A stretch of DNA of 5,795 bases. Origin: Planctomycetes bacterium UBA1135 (GTDB taxonomy: Bacteria; Planctomycetota; UBA1135). Below are positions 1 through 5,635 of the stretch, in pieces. Every line of letters starts with the position of its first letter. Position 1 is the stretch's first letter. A program made the position numbers and the translations under genes. The notes under the pieces were generated by a model, which saw only the letters and a list, made by a program, of their open reading frames with translations, was not told the DNA's origin and did no database searches. The DNA is taken from contig DCAK01000032.1 of the NCBI GenBank assembly GCA_002311925.1, positions 1,760 to 7,554 on the forward strand, given 5' to 3'.

Positions 1-591
1 CACGTCCCCGTTTTGAAAGGAGGCCACCGCTTCCTGCCTGGCCTGGAGAAAAGCGGACCTCAAGGAAACCTCATTGCTCGCCACCCTCATGCCCTTGCCT
101 CCCCCACCAGCGGTGGCCTTGATGATGACGGGATAGCCGATGCTGGCGGCGACGACTGCAGCTTCATCCTCGTCTTCGACCAAACCATTCGAACCCGGAA
201 CCACGGGAACACCGGCGGAAAGAGCCAGATCTTTGGCCCGGGCCTTGTCTCCGCAATTTTCGATAACTTCAGGAGGAGGTCCGATGAAGTTGATCTTGCA
301 TTCCCTGCAAACGGATGCGAAGTGGGCGTTTTCAGCCAGGAAACCGTACCCGGGGTGAATGGCTTCGACATCTGCGATTTCGGCGGCCGCGATAATCTTC
401 GAAATGTCCAGATAGGATTTCGCGCTCTCAGCAGGACCAATGCAAATGGCGTCGTCAGCCTGCCTGAGCCAGGGCCCATCCCGGTCCGCCTGCGAAAAGA
501 CTGCGACGGCCTCCACCCCGAGGTCATGGCATGCCCGGATGATTCGGAGCGCAATTTCTCCGCGGTTGGCAACCAGAATCCTCTTGAACAT
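1..591 (-). CDS. accC: Acetyl-CoA carboxylase biotin carboxylase subunit, N-terminal 197 residues (3' end beyond window)
   Basis: This subunit carries out the ATP- and bicarbonate-dependent carboxylation of the biotin on BCCP, the first half-reaction of cytosolic acetyl-CoA carboxylase in fatty-acid synthesis. Translation of the minus strand from ATG at 591-589 is open to the left edge and gives 197 residues, under half of the roughly 450 usual. It starts [16 protein letters not shown] (biotin carboxylase N-domain), has [12 protein letters not shown] at 77-88, and GDK at 114-116 whose Lys matches the E. coli Lys116 ATP ligand. [14 protein letters not shown] at 156-169 contains the ATP-grasp lysine (158) and the glycine-rich loop. 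The catalytic C-terminal half is outside the window. The start lies 4 bp after the accB stop, so the two are almost certainly co-transcribed. No Shine-Dalgarno is visible, which may reflect coupling to accB translation. Pyruvate or propionyl-CoA carboxylase is much less likely given the adjacent short BCCP gene. Confidence 0.96.
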   Translation of the reverse strand, partial: MFKRILVANRGEIALRIIRACHDLGVEAVAVFSQADRDGPWLRQADDAICIGPAESAKSYLDISKIIAAAEIADVEAIHPGYGFLAENAHFASVCRECKINFIGPPPEVIENCGDKARAKDLALSAGVPVVPGSNGLVEDEDEAAVVAASIGYPVIIKATAGGGGKGMRVASNEVSLRSAFLQARQEAVASFQNGDV

Positions 592-595
592 GGAA

Positions 596-1036
596 TCAGC
601 CCGTCTTGACCCGGAACATGGGCTGGTCGAATTCGACAGGGTCCCCGTCTTCCAGGAGGATTTCAAGAAGGTTGCCGGAGCACTCCGCCTTGATTTCGTT
701 GAAGACCTTCATGGCCTCGATCAGGCAGAGAACGGTTTCCTCGTTGACGTCATCGCCCGTGCTTGCGAACCAATCCGCATCCGGGCTGGGCCTCCGATAG
801 AAGGTGCCCACGAGAGGGGATTTGACCAGGAAAACACCCTCCTCCTCCAGGGCCTGAGATGGTTCGCCCACAGCTTCAACAGAAGCATCTGGAGAACTCC
901 CTGGGGATGCCGAGGGGGCGGAAGCCCCGGACTGCCGAGACAGACGGACAACAGTCCCTTCCTGCTCGTAGTGCAGTTCGGTGAGCCGGTTCTCGTCCAT
1001 GACGGCGATAAGCTTTTGAATGAGGTCTAGATCCAT
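596..1036 (-). CDS. accB: Acetyl-CoA carboxylase biotin carboxyl carrier protein (BCCP)
   Basis: BCCP carries the covalently bound biotin that moves the carboxyl group from AccC to the carboxyltransferase. The 146-residue product has normal length and architecture. Residues 1-33 are a charged N-terminal segment beginning [15 protein letters not shown]. Residues about 34-64 are a flexible Ser/Ala/Pro-rich linker. Residues 68-146 are the biotinyl domain, with [14 protein letters not shown] at 73-86 and the biotinylation motif [11 protein letters not shown], where Lys110 is the expected biotin site. The 'thumb' typical of BCCP is present ([14 protein letters not shown], 84-97). The start ATG at 1036-1034 lies 31 bp after the moaC stop with no clear ribosome binding site. 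The gene ends 4 bp before accC, the classic accB-accC pairing. The identification is secure from motif and neighbour. Confidence 0.96.
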   Translation of the reverse strand: MDLDLIQKLIAVMDENRLTELHYEQEGTVVRLSRQSGASAPSASPGSSPDASVEAVGEPSQALEEEGVFLVKSPLVGTFYRRPSPDADWFASTGDDVNEETVLCLIEAMKVFNEIKAECSGNLLEILLEDGDPVEFDQPMFRVKTG

Positions 1037-1067
1037 GTTTCTGGAGGGTGAGCCCGTTGGGTCCCGC

Positions 1068-1568
1068 CTATTTTGCCTCCCAATCGCCGCTTTTGCCGCC
1101 TGTTTTTTTCAGGAGTCGAATTTCTTCAATGACAGCGCCCTTTCCAAGGACTTTCCCCATGTCGTAGAGAGTCAAGGAAGCGAGGGCAGCACCGGTGAGA
1201 GCTTCCATTTCAACTCCAGTTTTGCCTTGGCATTTGACCTCACAACGAACCTCGAAGCAGGGAGAACCATCTTCTGCAGGGGTGATTTCCAATTCGACTC
1301 CATCCAAGGCGAGAGGATGGCACAGCGGGACAAGGTCCGAGGTCTTTTTGGCGCCTTGAATCCCGGCAATCCTCGCAGTCTCGATCAAGCCGCCTTTTGG
1401 GCCCGAGCCATGGGCCAAGGTTTCCCAGGCCTTGGATGAGAAACGAATGCGAGCCGCCGCGACCGCAAATCGGAATGTGGGCAATTTTTCCCCGACATCG
1501 ACCATGCGCGCATGTCCTTTCTCATCGAGATGAGAAATTTCAGAGGAATCAGATTGTCCAGGGCACAT
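1068..1568 (-). CDS. moaC: Cyclic pyranopterin monophosphate synthase MoaC
   Basis: MoaC converts the 3',8-cyclo-GTP product of MoaA to cyclic pyranopterin monophosphate in cytosolic molybdenum cofactor synthesis. With ATG at 1568-1566 the protein is 166 residues (E. coli about 161). It reads MCPGQSDSSEISHLDEKGH at the start, then MVDVGEK at 22-28. Active-site signatures are all present: PKGG with Lys58 (E. coli Lys51), TARIAGIQGAKKT at 64-76, PLCHPL with His84 (E. coli His77), GKTGVEMEALTGA at 115-127, YDMGK with Asp136 and Lys139, and GGKSGD at 157-162. The 26-residue Lys58-His84 spacing equals that of E. coli. The frame is open a further 58 codons upstream, but that extension would overlap the divergent protease gene and has no MoaC similarity, so the shorter start is chosen. 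No other molybdenum cofactor gene is in view; accB follows 31 bp downstream on the same strand. Confidence 0.96.
   Translation of the reverse strand: MCPGQSDSSEISHLDEKGHARMVDVGEKLPTFRFAVAAARIRFSSKAWETLAHGSGPKGGLIETARIAGIQGAKKTSDLVPLCHPLALDGVELEITPAEDGSPCFEVRCEVKCQGKTGVEMEALTGAALASLTLYDMGKVLGKGAVIEEIRLLKKTGGKSGDWEAK
1518..1537. repeat. Perfect inverted repeat, 8-bp arms, 4-bp spacer, inside 5' end of moaC
   Basis: The arms are TTTCTCAT (1518-1525) and ATGAGAAA (1530-1537), exact reverse complements around CGAG. The element covers codons 11-17 of moaC and lies 72-91 bp upstream of the divergent protease ATG. It could be a hairpin near the 5' end of moaC mRNA, an operator-like site for the rightward gene, or a coincidence of the codons encoding Ser-His-Leu-Asp-Glu-Lys. 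There is no T-run, so it is not a terminator. Confidence 0.55.
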
Positions 1569-1608
1569 GAGTCGTGAGCAGGATGGAATGGTAGCCTGAG
1601 TACGAAGC
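1569..1608. promoter_or_regulatory. Divergent moaC / S41 protease intergenic gap, presumed promoter region
   Basis: Forty bases separate the two divergently read start codons, and no other non-coding DNA lies upstream of either gene, so transcription of both probably starts here or within the opposite gene's 5' end. I found no convincing -35/-10 pair. TTGTCC at 1554-1559 resembles a -35 but has no matching -10 at 16-18 bp. No Shine-Dalgarno precedes the ATG at 1609 or the ATG at 1568. The assignment rests on gene arrangement only. Confidence 0.35.
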
Positions 1609-3837
1609 ATGTTTGTCGCCTTCCTGATTCTCTCACTGCAAGAGCCCTTGGGCGCCGGCCTCCCCTCGCCCACGTCTCTTTCCTCCCTCTCCCCCACGGA
1701 GGTCCTGAAAATGGCGGACGGCTGGGATTTCGGGAACGACAAGGCTTGGCGTCAGCATGCCTTGGATAGCTTGGGCACCGATCCAAAGTCGGACCTGTTC
1801 CTTGGGCGCATCTTGGCCCGTTCAGGCTCCACCACCGGCGGTGAAGCTTTGGCCGCCCTTTTGCGCGGAGAGGATTCCCTCTTGAGGAACGCGGCATTGG
1901 CGACCCTGGCCCTGGAAACTTTTGTTCTCAATGACGAGGCCCAAGCCGCCGTGACGAGTGTATTGGATTCCCATTCCTTGGAGGACGGCCCTGAATTCCT
2001 CGCGCGGGCCGCATCCACCCTTCATGGAATTGGTGACGGTTCTCACCGGAGGTCGGCCCTGCGGAGGCTACGCTCCATGACGACTTCGGAACAGCGGGCT
2101 GTCCGCGAAGCCGGGGCTCTTGCTCTCGCCCGGACCGGGGTGACGGTGAGCGCCCAAATCACCGAGATCTTGGAAGGAGTGGCCTCGGACCCTGGATTGC
2201 GGGGCTTGTTGGCTTCCAGTCTTTTGGAGCGGCAGGAACAAAAGGCCCGCTACCGAGCCAAGCTTCGCGCCTTGGAGGAGCTTTTCAGAGGTGAAGGCCA
2301 GACCGGCGGCATGGAAATTCTCCAGGAGGTCTTGTCGTCCGTCGCCCTCCGGCACATGGAAGGAGACCGTTTCACGCAGGAGGAGCTTCTTGCCGCGGCA
2401 GCGGACGGTCTCCTTCGGCGCCTGGATCCCTATTCCAATTTCATGACCCCCGAGGAGGTCAAGGAATTCATGTTCGACATCCACCCCGAATACGGAGGAA
2501 TCGGGGCCTACGTGAACACCGTGGACGGATTCTTCACCATCGTCCGCCCCATCTATTCCGGCCCCGCGTTCGAGGCCGGGTTGCGAACCGGCGACCGCAT
2601 CTTGTCCGTTGAAGGCTGGAGCACCGTCGAACAGCCAAATGACGAGATCATTCGTCGACTGAAGGGGCCACCGGGTTCTGAAGTGAAGGTGGAAGTCTTT
2701 CGTCGAGGCTGGACCCGCCCTCGCGAAATGGTCATTCCCCGACGAAAGATCGCCCTCCCCGTCTTGCAGCAGGAAATGCTCCCCGGGGGAGTCCTCTATC
2801 TCGAACTCGTGAGCTTCAGTGAAGATTGTGGCGACCGCATCCATTCCGCAATTGCCGAGGCGGATGCAAGTGGAGACCTCGAGGGCGTGATCCTTGATTT
2901 GCGAAACAATCCAGGCGGACTTCTCCACGAAGCAGTCCAGGTTTGCGATGTCTTTCTCCCCCGAGGCAAGACCGTGGTGACCACCCTTTCCAGAGAGGAG
3001 GGCGAGGAAACCCACACAACCGAAACCGCGGCCCTCGTTGACGCCCGCATCCCTTTGTCCATTCTCATCAACAGGCACAGCGCTTCCGCTTCCGAAATCG
3101 TCTCCGGGGCCCTCGGAATTCACGGACGCGCCATCACGGTCGGGGAGCGCACTCACGGGAAAGGCTCGGTTCAAAACCTGGTCCGCTTGAAAGGAATTCG
3201 AGACGAGCGTTGGAACGACCAGAACCGGAATGGAATCTGGGATGAATGGGAGCGTTATGAGGACCGGAACGAGAACGGCGAATACGACTTTGCCCCACGG
3301 GTCAAGCTGACCATCGCTTATTATTTCCTCCCTGACGGTTCCACCATCCACACCCAGCGCGACCATGACGGGAAAGTCTTACAGGAAGGCGGCGTGGAAC
3401 CCGAAATCAAGGTGACGATGCCCAATTTCCCCCCCGCGACATTGAGAGAATTGGACCGCCTGGTCGGGAGGGACGCCTTCCGGGATTTTGCGACCGAGAT
3501 TCTTGCAAACAATCCTGAATTGGCCGTTGAGCTGGCCGAATATGACGGTCGGGACGTCGGCCGGTATCCCGGATTCGCACCCTTCTTCCAAGGTCTCGAG
3601 ACCATTTTGGATCCCACGGATGTTCGGAGCTGGACCCGGCTGCGCCTCCGCGAATCGGTTGCGGACGCGAGGGGGAGAAGTTTTCCGGGCAACGGTTTCT
3701 TCGGCGACTACCAGGAAGACCCACAACTCGCGGAAGGCATACGGCAGATTCTCCACAAGGCCGGAACCGACATCGCCATGGTGGTGGAATACGCAACTGC
3801 GCTTCCCGCTCGACCCCAGGGACCCGAAAAAGGCTAG
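1609..3837 (+). CDS. Carboxy-terminal processing (S41) serine protease with N-terminal HEAT-like repeats, PDZ domain and calcium-loop insertion
   Basis: This 742-residue protease belongs to the Prc/CtpA family, which trims or degrades envelope proteins from their C-termini. A hydrophobic stretch (FVAFLILSL, residues 2-10) may be a weak signal peptide or anchor, but it lacks N-terminal Lys/Arg. Residues about 60-210 form alpha-helical, Ala/Leu-rich HEAT-like repeats. Residues 235-290 are the usual CTP lead-in with LDPYSNFMTPEE. A PDZ domain begins at YGGIGAYV (295) and runs to about 385. The peptidase core has GVILDLRNNPGG (426-437), HSASASEIVSGA (490-501) with nucleophile Ser493, and HGKGSVQ with Lys518 and Gln522. 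The Ser-Lys spacing of 25 and Lys-Gln spacing of 4 match E. coli Prc Ser452/Lys477/Gln481. Residues 532-560 are an Asp/Asn-rich insertion. A 140-residue tail follows the S41 domain. An in-frame TGA at 1597 makes 1609 the first ATG; Met35 (1711) is an alternative start with a better ribosome site but would remove the export-like segment. It ends head-on in pgeF with no terminator. Confidence 0.93.
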   Translation: MFVAFLILSLQEPLGAGLPSPTSLSSLSPTEVLKMADGWDFGNDKAWRQHALDSLGTDPKSDLFLGRILARSGSTTGGEALAALLRGEDSLLRNAALATLALETFVLNDEAQAAVTSVLDSHSLEDGPEFLARAASTLHGIGDGSHRRSALRRLRSMTTSEQRAVREAGALALARTGVTVSAQITEILEGVASDPGLRGLLASSLLERQEQKARYRAKLRALEELFRGEGQTGGMEILQEVLSSVALRHMEGDRFTQEELLAAAADGLLRRLDPYSNFMTPEEVKEFMFDIHPEYGGIGAYVNTVDGFFTIVRPIYSGPAFEAGLRTGDRILSVEGWSTVEQPNDEIIRRLKGPPGSEVKVEVFRRGWTRPREMVIPRRKIALPVLQQEMLPGGVLYLELVSFSEDCGDRIHSAIAEADASGDLEGVILDLRNNPGGLLHEAVQVCDVFLPRGKTVVTTLSREEGEETHTTETAALVDARIPLSILINRHSASASEIVSGALGIHGRAITVGERTHGKGSVQNLVRLKGIRDERWNDQNRNGIWDEWERYEDRNENGEYDFAPRVKLTIAYYFLPDGSTIHTQRDHDGKVLQEGGVEPEIKVTMPNFPPATLRELDRLVGRDAFRDFATEILANNPELAVELAEYDGRDVGRYPGFAPFFQGLETILDPTDVRSWTRLRLRESVADARGRSFPGNGFFGDYQEDPQLAEGIRQILHKAGTDIAMVVEYATALPARPQGPEKG
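1698..1713 (+). promoter_or_regulatory. Candidate internal ribosome binding site and alternative start (Met35) of the S41 protease gene
   Basis: GGAGGT at 1698-1703 lies seven bases before an in-frame ATG at 1711-1713. It is the only strong Shine-Dalgarno at proper spacing before an in-frame ATG that I noticed in this window. If used, the protein would be 708 residues, start MADGWDFGND and lack the hydrophobic N-terminus, which would make it cytosolic. The same bases encode Thr-Glu-Val in the longer frame, so it may be chance. Confidence 0.3.
3202..3288 (+). other. Tandem calcium-binding-like loops inserted in the S41 protease domain
   Basis: This segment encodes residues 532-560, immediately after the Lys518/Gln522 catalytic motif. 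Loop 1, DQNRNGIWDEWE (537-548), has side-chain ligands at EF-hand positions 1, 3, 5, 9 and 12: Asp537, Asn539, Asn541, Asp545, Glu548, with Gly at position 6. Loop 2, DRNENGEYD (552-560), repeats the D-x-N-x-N-G-x-x-D pattern but has Pro where the position-12 ligand would be. Only three residues separate the loops, so they resemble thrombospondin-3 or dockerin-type loops more than a helical EF-hand pair. Typical CTPs go directly from the catalytic Lys/Gln to the next beta-strand, here resuming at RVKLTIAYYFLPDG (564-577). Confidence 0.7.
3834..3837. other. Shared palindromic stop: CTAG terminates both convergent genes
   Basis: The protease stop is TAG at 3835-3837 on the plus strand, and the pgeF stop is TAG at 3836-3834 on the minus strand. 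Both are read from one CTAG, so the coding sequences overlap by 4 bp. There is no room for an intergenic terminator, and transcripts from each side must run into the other gene or terminate inside it. Confidence 0.9.
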
Positions 3838-4613
3838 GGAGTGTTCAGAAGGGCGAGAAGGCCTTGACGGCCTCCGCCTTCACCGTCTCGACGACGGCTG
3901 AAAAAGAGGTCGGCCCGTTCGGCGGTATCCAAACCTGAAGTCTCGATGGAACCTGAGGGAATCCCCGAATCAGAGAGAGTCTCGAAGGCCCAGCCTCCAA
4001 GGTCCACGTGCCAGGAATCGCCCATTTTCAATCGACGATTGACAGGGGCAGAGGCAAGGACCTCCTCCCCAACCTCGAAGTGAGCCGGACCAATACAGGG
4101 AGAGATGCCCGCAAATAGGTCTCCGGGGGAACATCCCGAAAGGTCGGCGATGCGAGCTACCGCATCGGGGAGAATCCCGGCAGCCAGTCCTCTCCATCCT
4201 GCATGGATGACCCCCAAGGCAGGAGTCGGCCCCGGGGCATGCAGGAGGACGGCGGAGCAGTCCGCCACCGTAACGAACAGGGGGACGCCGGGCTGAGTGG
4301 TCAGGAGACCGTCCGTTGCCGGAATCACGGTGTCCGAGTCGGAACCTTCCATCTCGGCGGTTGAAGACGTCACGACACTGAGGCTGGCGCCGTGTTCAAG
4401 TCCTCCCACGACCCAGGTCCCGGCTTCCACACCGACCCAGCCTGCCCAAAAGCTTCGCTCGTTCCTCGCAGCTTCGGAATCCCTATCCCCCGTGAGGGAT
4501 AAATTACCGCCGCCGTCACGATTCCGGGTGGTGAACACATGGCGGACACCTCCGAGCCTGGCCATGCCTTCAAATTCAAGGCCAATCCGCCCGTTTTGCT
4601 GGACTTCCCGCAT
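3834..4613 (-). CDS. pgeF: Peptidoglycan-editing factor / polyphenol oxidase family protein (YfiH/LACC1 family)
   Basis: E. coli PgeF (YfiH) removes UDP-MurNAc carrying L-Ser in place of L-Ala from peptidoglycan synthesis; other family members show purine nucleoside phosphorylase, deaminase or oxidase activity. The 259-residue product has normal length. Family metal-site residues are present: His74 in GLEHGAS, Cys119 in VTVADCSAVLL (114-124), and His137 in VIHAGWRG (135-142), matching E. coli His71, Cys107 and His124. Also present are ATDGLLTT (99-106), a GISPCIGPAHFEVG segment, and the C-terminal FFSRRRDGEGGGRQ. The usual Cys-Thr before the FFS motif is replaced by Leu-Asp-Thr, a variable position. 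No signal peptide is seen, so it is presumably cytosolic. The start ATG (4613-4611) lies 11 bp after the transporter stop, implying co-transcription. The 3' end overlaps the protease stop by 4 bp. Which biochemical activity applies here cannot be told from sequence. Confidence 0.93.
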   Translation of the reverse strand: MREVQQNGRIGLEFEGMARLGGVRHVFTTRNRDGGGNLSLTGDRDSEAARNERSFWAGWVGVEAGTWVVGGLEHGASLSVVTSSTAEMEGSDSDTVIPATDGLLTTQPGVPLFVTVADCSAVLLHAPGPTPALGVIHAGWRGLAAGILPDAVARIADLSGCSPGDLFAGISPCIGPAHFEVGEEVLASAPVNRRLKMGDSWHVDLGGWAFETLSDSGIPSGSIETSGLDTAERADLFFSRRRDGEGGGRQGLLALLNTP

Positions 4614-4624
4614 CCCGGCTCAGG

Positions 4625-5635
4625 TTAACGCGTCGGAAGCTGCTCCGCTCCGCCAAGAAACACTGCAATCTTCTTGCCACCCTCGAAGTTCTCGAGGATG
4701 AGTTTCACCGAAACGGTCAGTGGAACCGAAAGAAGCATTCCCGCCGGGCCCCAAATCCAGCCCCAAAACAGCAGGGAAAGCAGGACCACCAACGGGGACA
4801 GGCCGAGGCCCTTTCCCATGGCCCTTGGCTCGAGGATGTTGCCCACGAGGAAATTGATGACGAGAAAGCCGATTCCGGTTGCGAGGGCTTCGCCGGGTCC
4901 CAATTCCGCGAGAGCCAGGAGAATCGGCGGGACGGCCGCGAAAAGGCTTCCCAACACAGGAACGAAGTTGAGGAGGAAAGCGAGCAATCCCCAAAGTGCG
5001 GGATGGGGAAGGCCCACGAGTTGAACCAGGACGGTGACGAGAACTCCAGTCAGGAGGCTGAAAAGCGCCTTGAGCCCCAGATAGGCTTGCACCTTTCGAG
5101 CTCCGGTCTGGAAACGGGAAATGGCATCCGAATTCTTGCCGAAAGCTGATCGCGCCTTGGCTTCGAATTCTCCCGCTTCAAGAAGAAGGAAGGCCATGAC
5201 CAGAACGACAAGCAGGAGTTGATGGGCAATTCCGAGGGTTTCCTGGGCAACGCGGCCTGCGAATCCCACCGCCATGGACGGAGGCACAAGGAAGGCGGGG
5301 TTTTCCACTCCGAGTCCTTGAAGGGTTCCCACTACACGTTCTTGAACGGAAGGAAGGGTTTCCATGAAACCCGCAGCCGTTGTCGCCATTCGAGTGGCTC
5401 CAAGGCCGATGGCCCCGGCCACGGCAAGGACCAGCAGGAGAACCGCGGCCGGCTGGGGAAGTCCCCATCCATGGAGCCGCCGAAGAGCTGGCAGGAGGGC
5501 GACAGCAAGAACGATGGCAAGGAGAAAGGGGACGACCACCGGGCCCGCAGCTTGAAGTCCGGCGATGACCACGACCGAGCAGGCAAGGACCAGGAGCAAT
5601 TTTGCCCCGGGGCCGGAGGCCACGCCGGATGTCAT
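4625..5635 (-). CDS. AI-2E family (PF01594-type) inner-membrane transporter/permease
   Basis: This 336-residue polytopic membrane protein has about eight predicted hydrophobic segments, near residues 12-30, 32-52, 62-82, 136-153, 188-208, 214-242, 250-268 and 280-312. There is a soluble stretch at about 85-135 between the third and fourth. Family signatures lie in the C-terminal half: YLGLKALFSLLTGVLV (185-200), the NFVPVLGS turn (223-230), and NILEPRAMGKGLGLSP (266-281). Members are named for E. coli TqsA, which affects autoinducer-2 export, but others are implicated in Na+/H+ antiport or unknown transport, so no substrate is assigned. The ATG at 5635-5633 overlaps the upstream Minf_1886-type stop as ATGA, indicating translational coupling. 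pgeF follows after 11 bp. The name should not be read as evidence for quorum sensing; no luxS is visible. Confidence 0.92.
   Translation of the reverse strand: MTSGVASGPGAKLLLVLACSVVVIAGLQAAGPVVVPFLLAIVLAVALLPALRRLHGWGLPQPAAVLLLVLAVAGAIGLGATRMATTAAGFMETLPSVQERVVGTLQGLGVENPAFLVPPSMAVGFAGRVAQETLGIAHQLLLVVLVMAFLLLEAGEFEAKARSAFGKNSDAISRFQTGARKVQAYLGLKALFSLLTGVLVTVLVQLVGLPHPALWGLLAFLLNFVPVLGSLFAAVPPILLALAELGPGEALATGIGFLVINFLVGNILEPRAMGKGLGLSPLVVLLSLLFWGWIWGPAGMLLSVPLTVSVKLILENFEGGKKIAVFLGGAEQLPTR

Noticed and set aside
13..609. 198-codon open frame on the plus strand across the accC region
   Set aside because: It is antisense to an unmistakable biotin carboxylase reading frame and its translation resembles no family known to me.
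1541..1608. Sigma-70-like promoter for the protease (TTGTCC at 1554-1559)
   Set aside because: No acceptable -10 hexamer occurs 16-18 bp downstream.
1569..1742. 58-codon upstream extension of moaC (ATG at 1742)
   Set aside because: It would overlap the protease coding sequence by over 130 bp, lacks MoaC similarity, and would make the protein far longer than the family norm.
2068..3366. 432-codon open frame on the minus strand opposite the S41 protease
   Set aside because: It lies entirely antisense to a gene with full catalytic motifs, and its translation shows no recognisable domain. Long antisense frames are common opposite G+C-rich coding DNA.
3859..3897. Two small G+C-rich hairpins (AGGCC/GGCCT at 3859-3873, CCGTC/GACGG at 3883-3897) just past the protease stop, considered as terminators
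   Set aside because: Stems are only 5 bp, lie inside the pgeF coding sequence, and neither is followed by a T-run on the plus strand.
4625..5635. Quorum-sensing role for the AI-2E transporter
   Set aside because: The family name derives from one E. coli member. Nothing in the window (no luxS, no sensor) supports autoinducer handling here.
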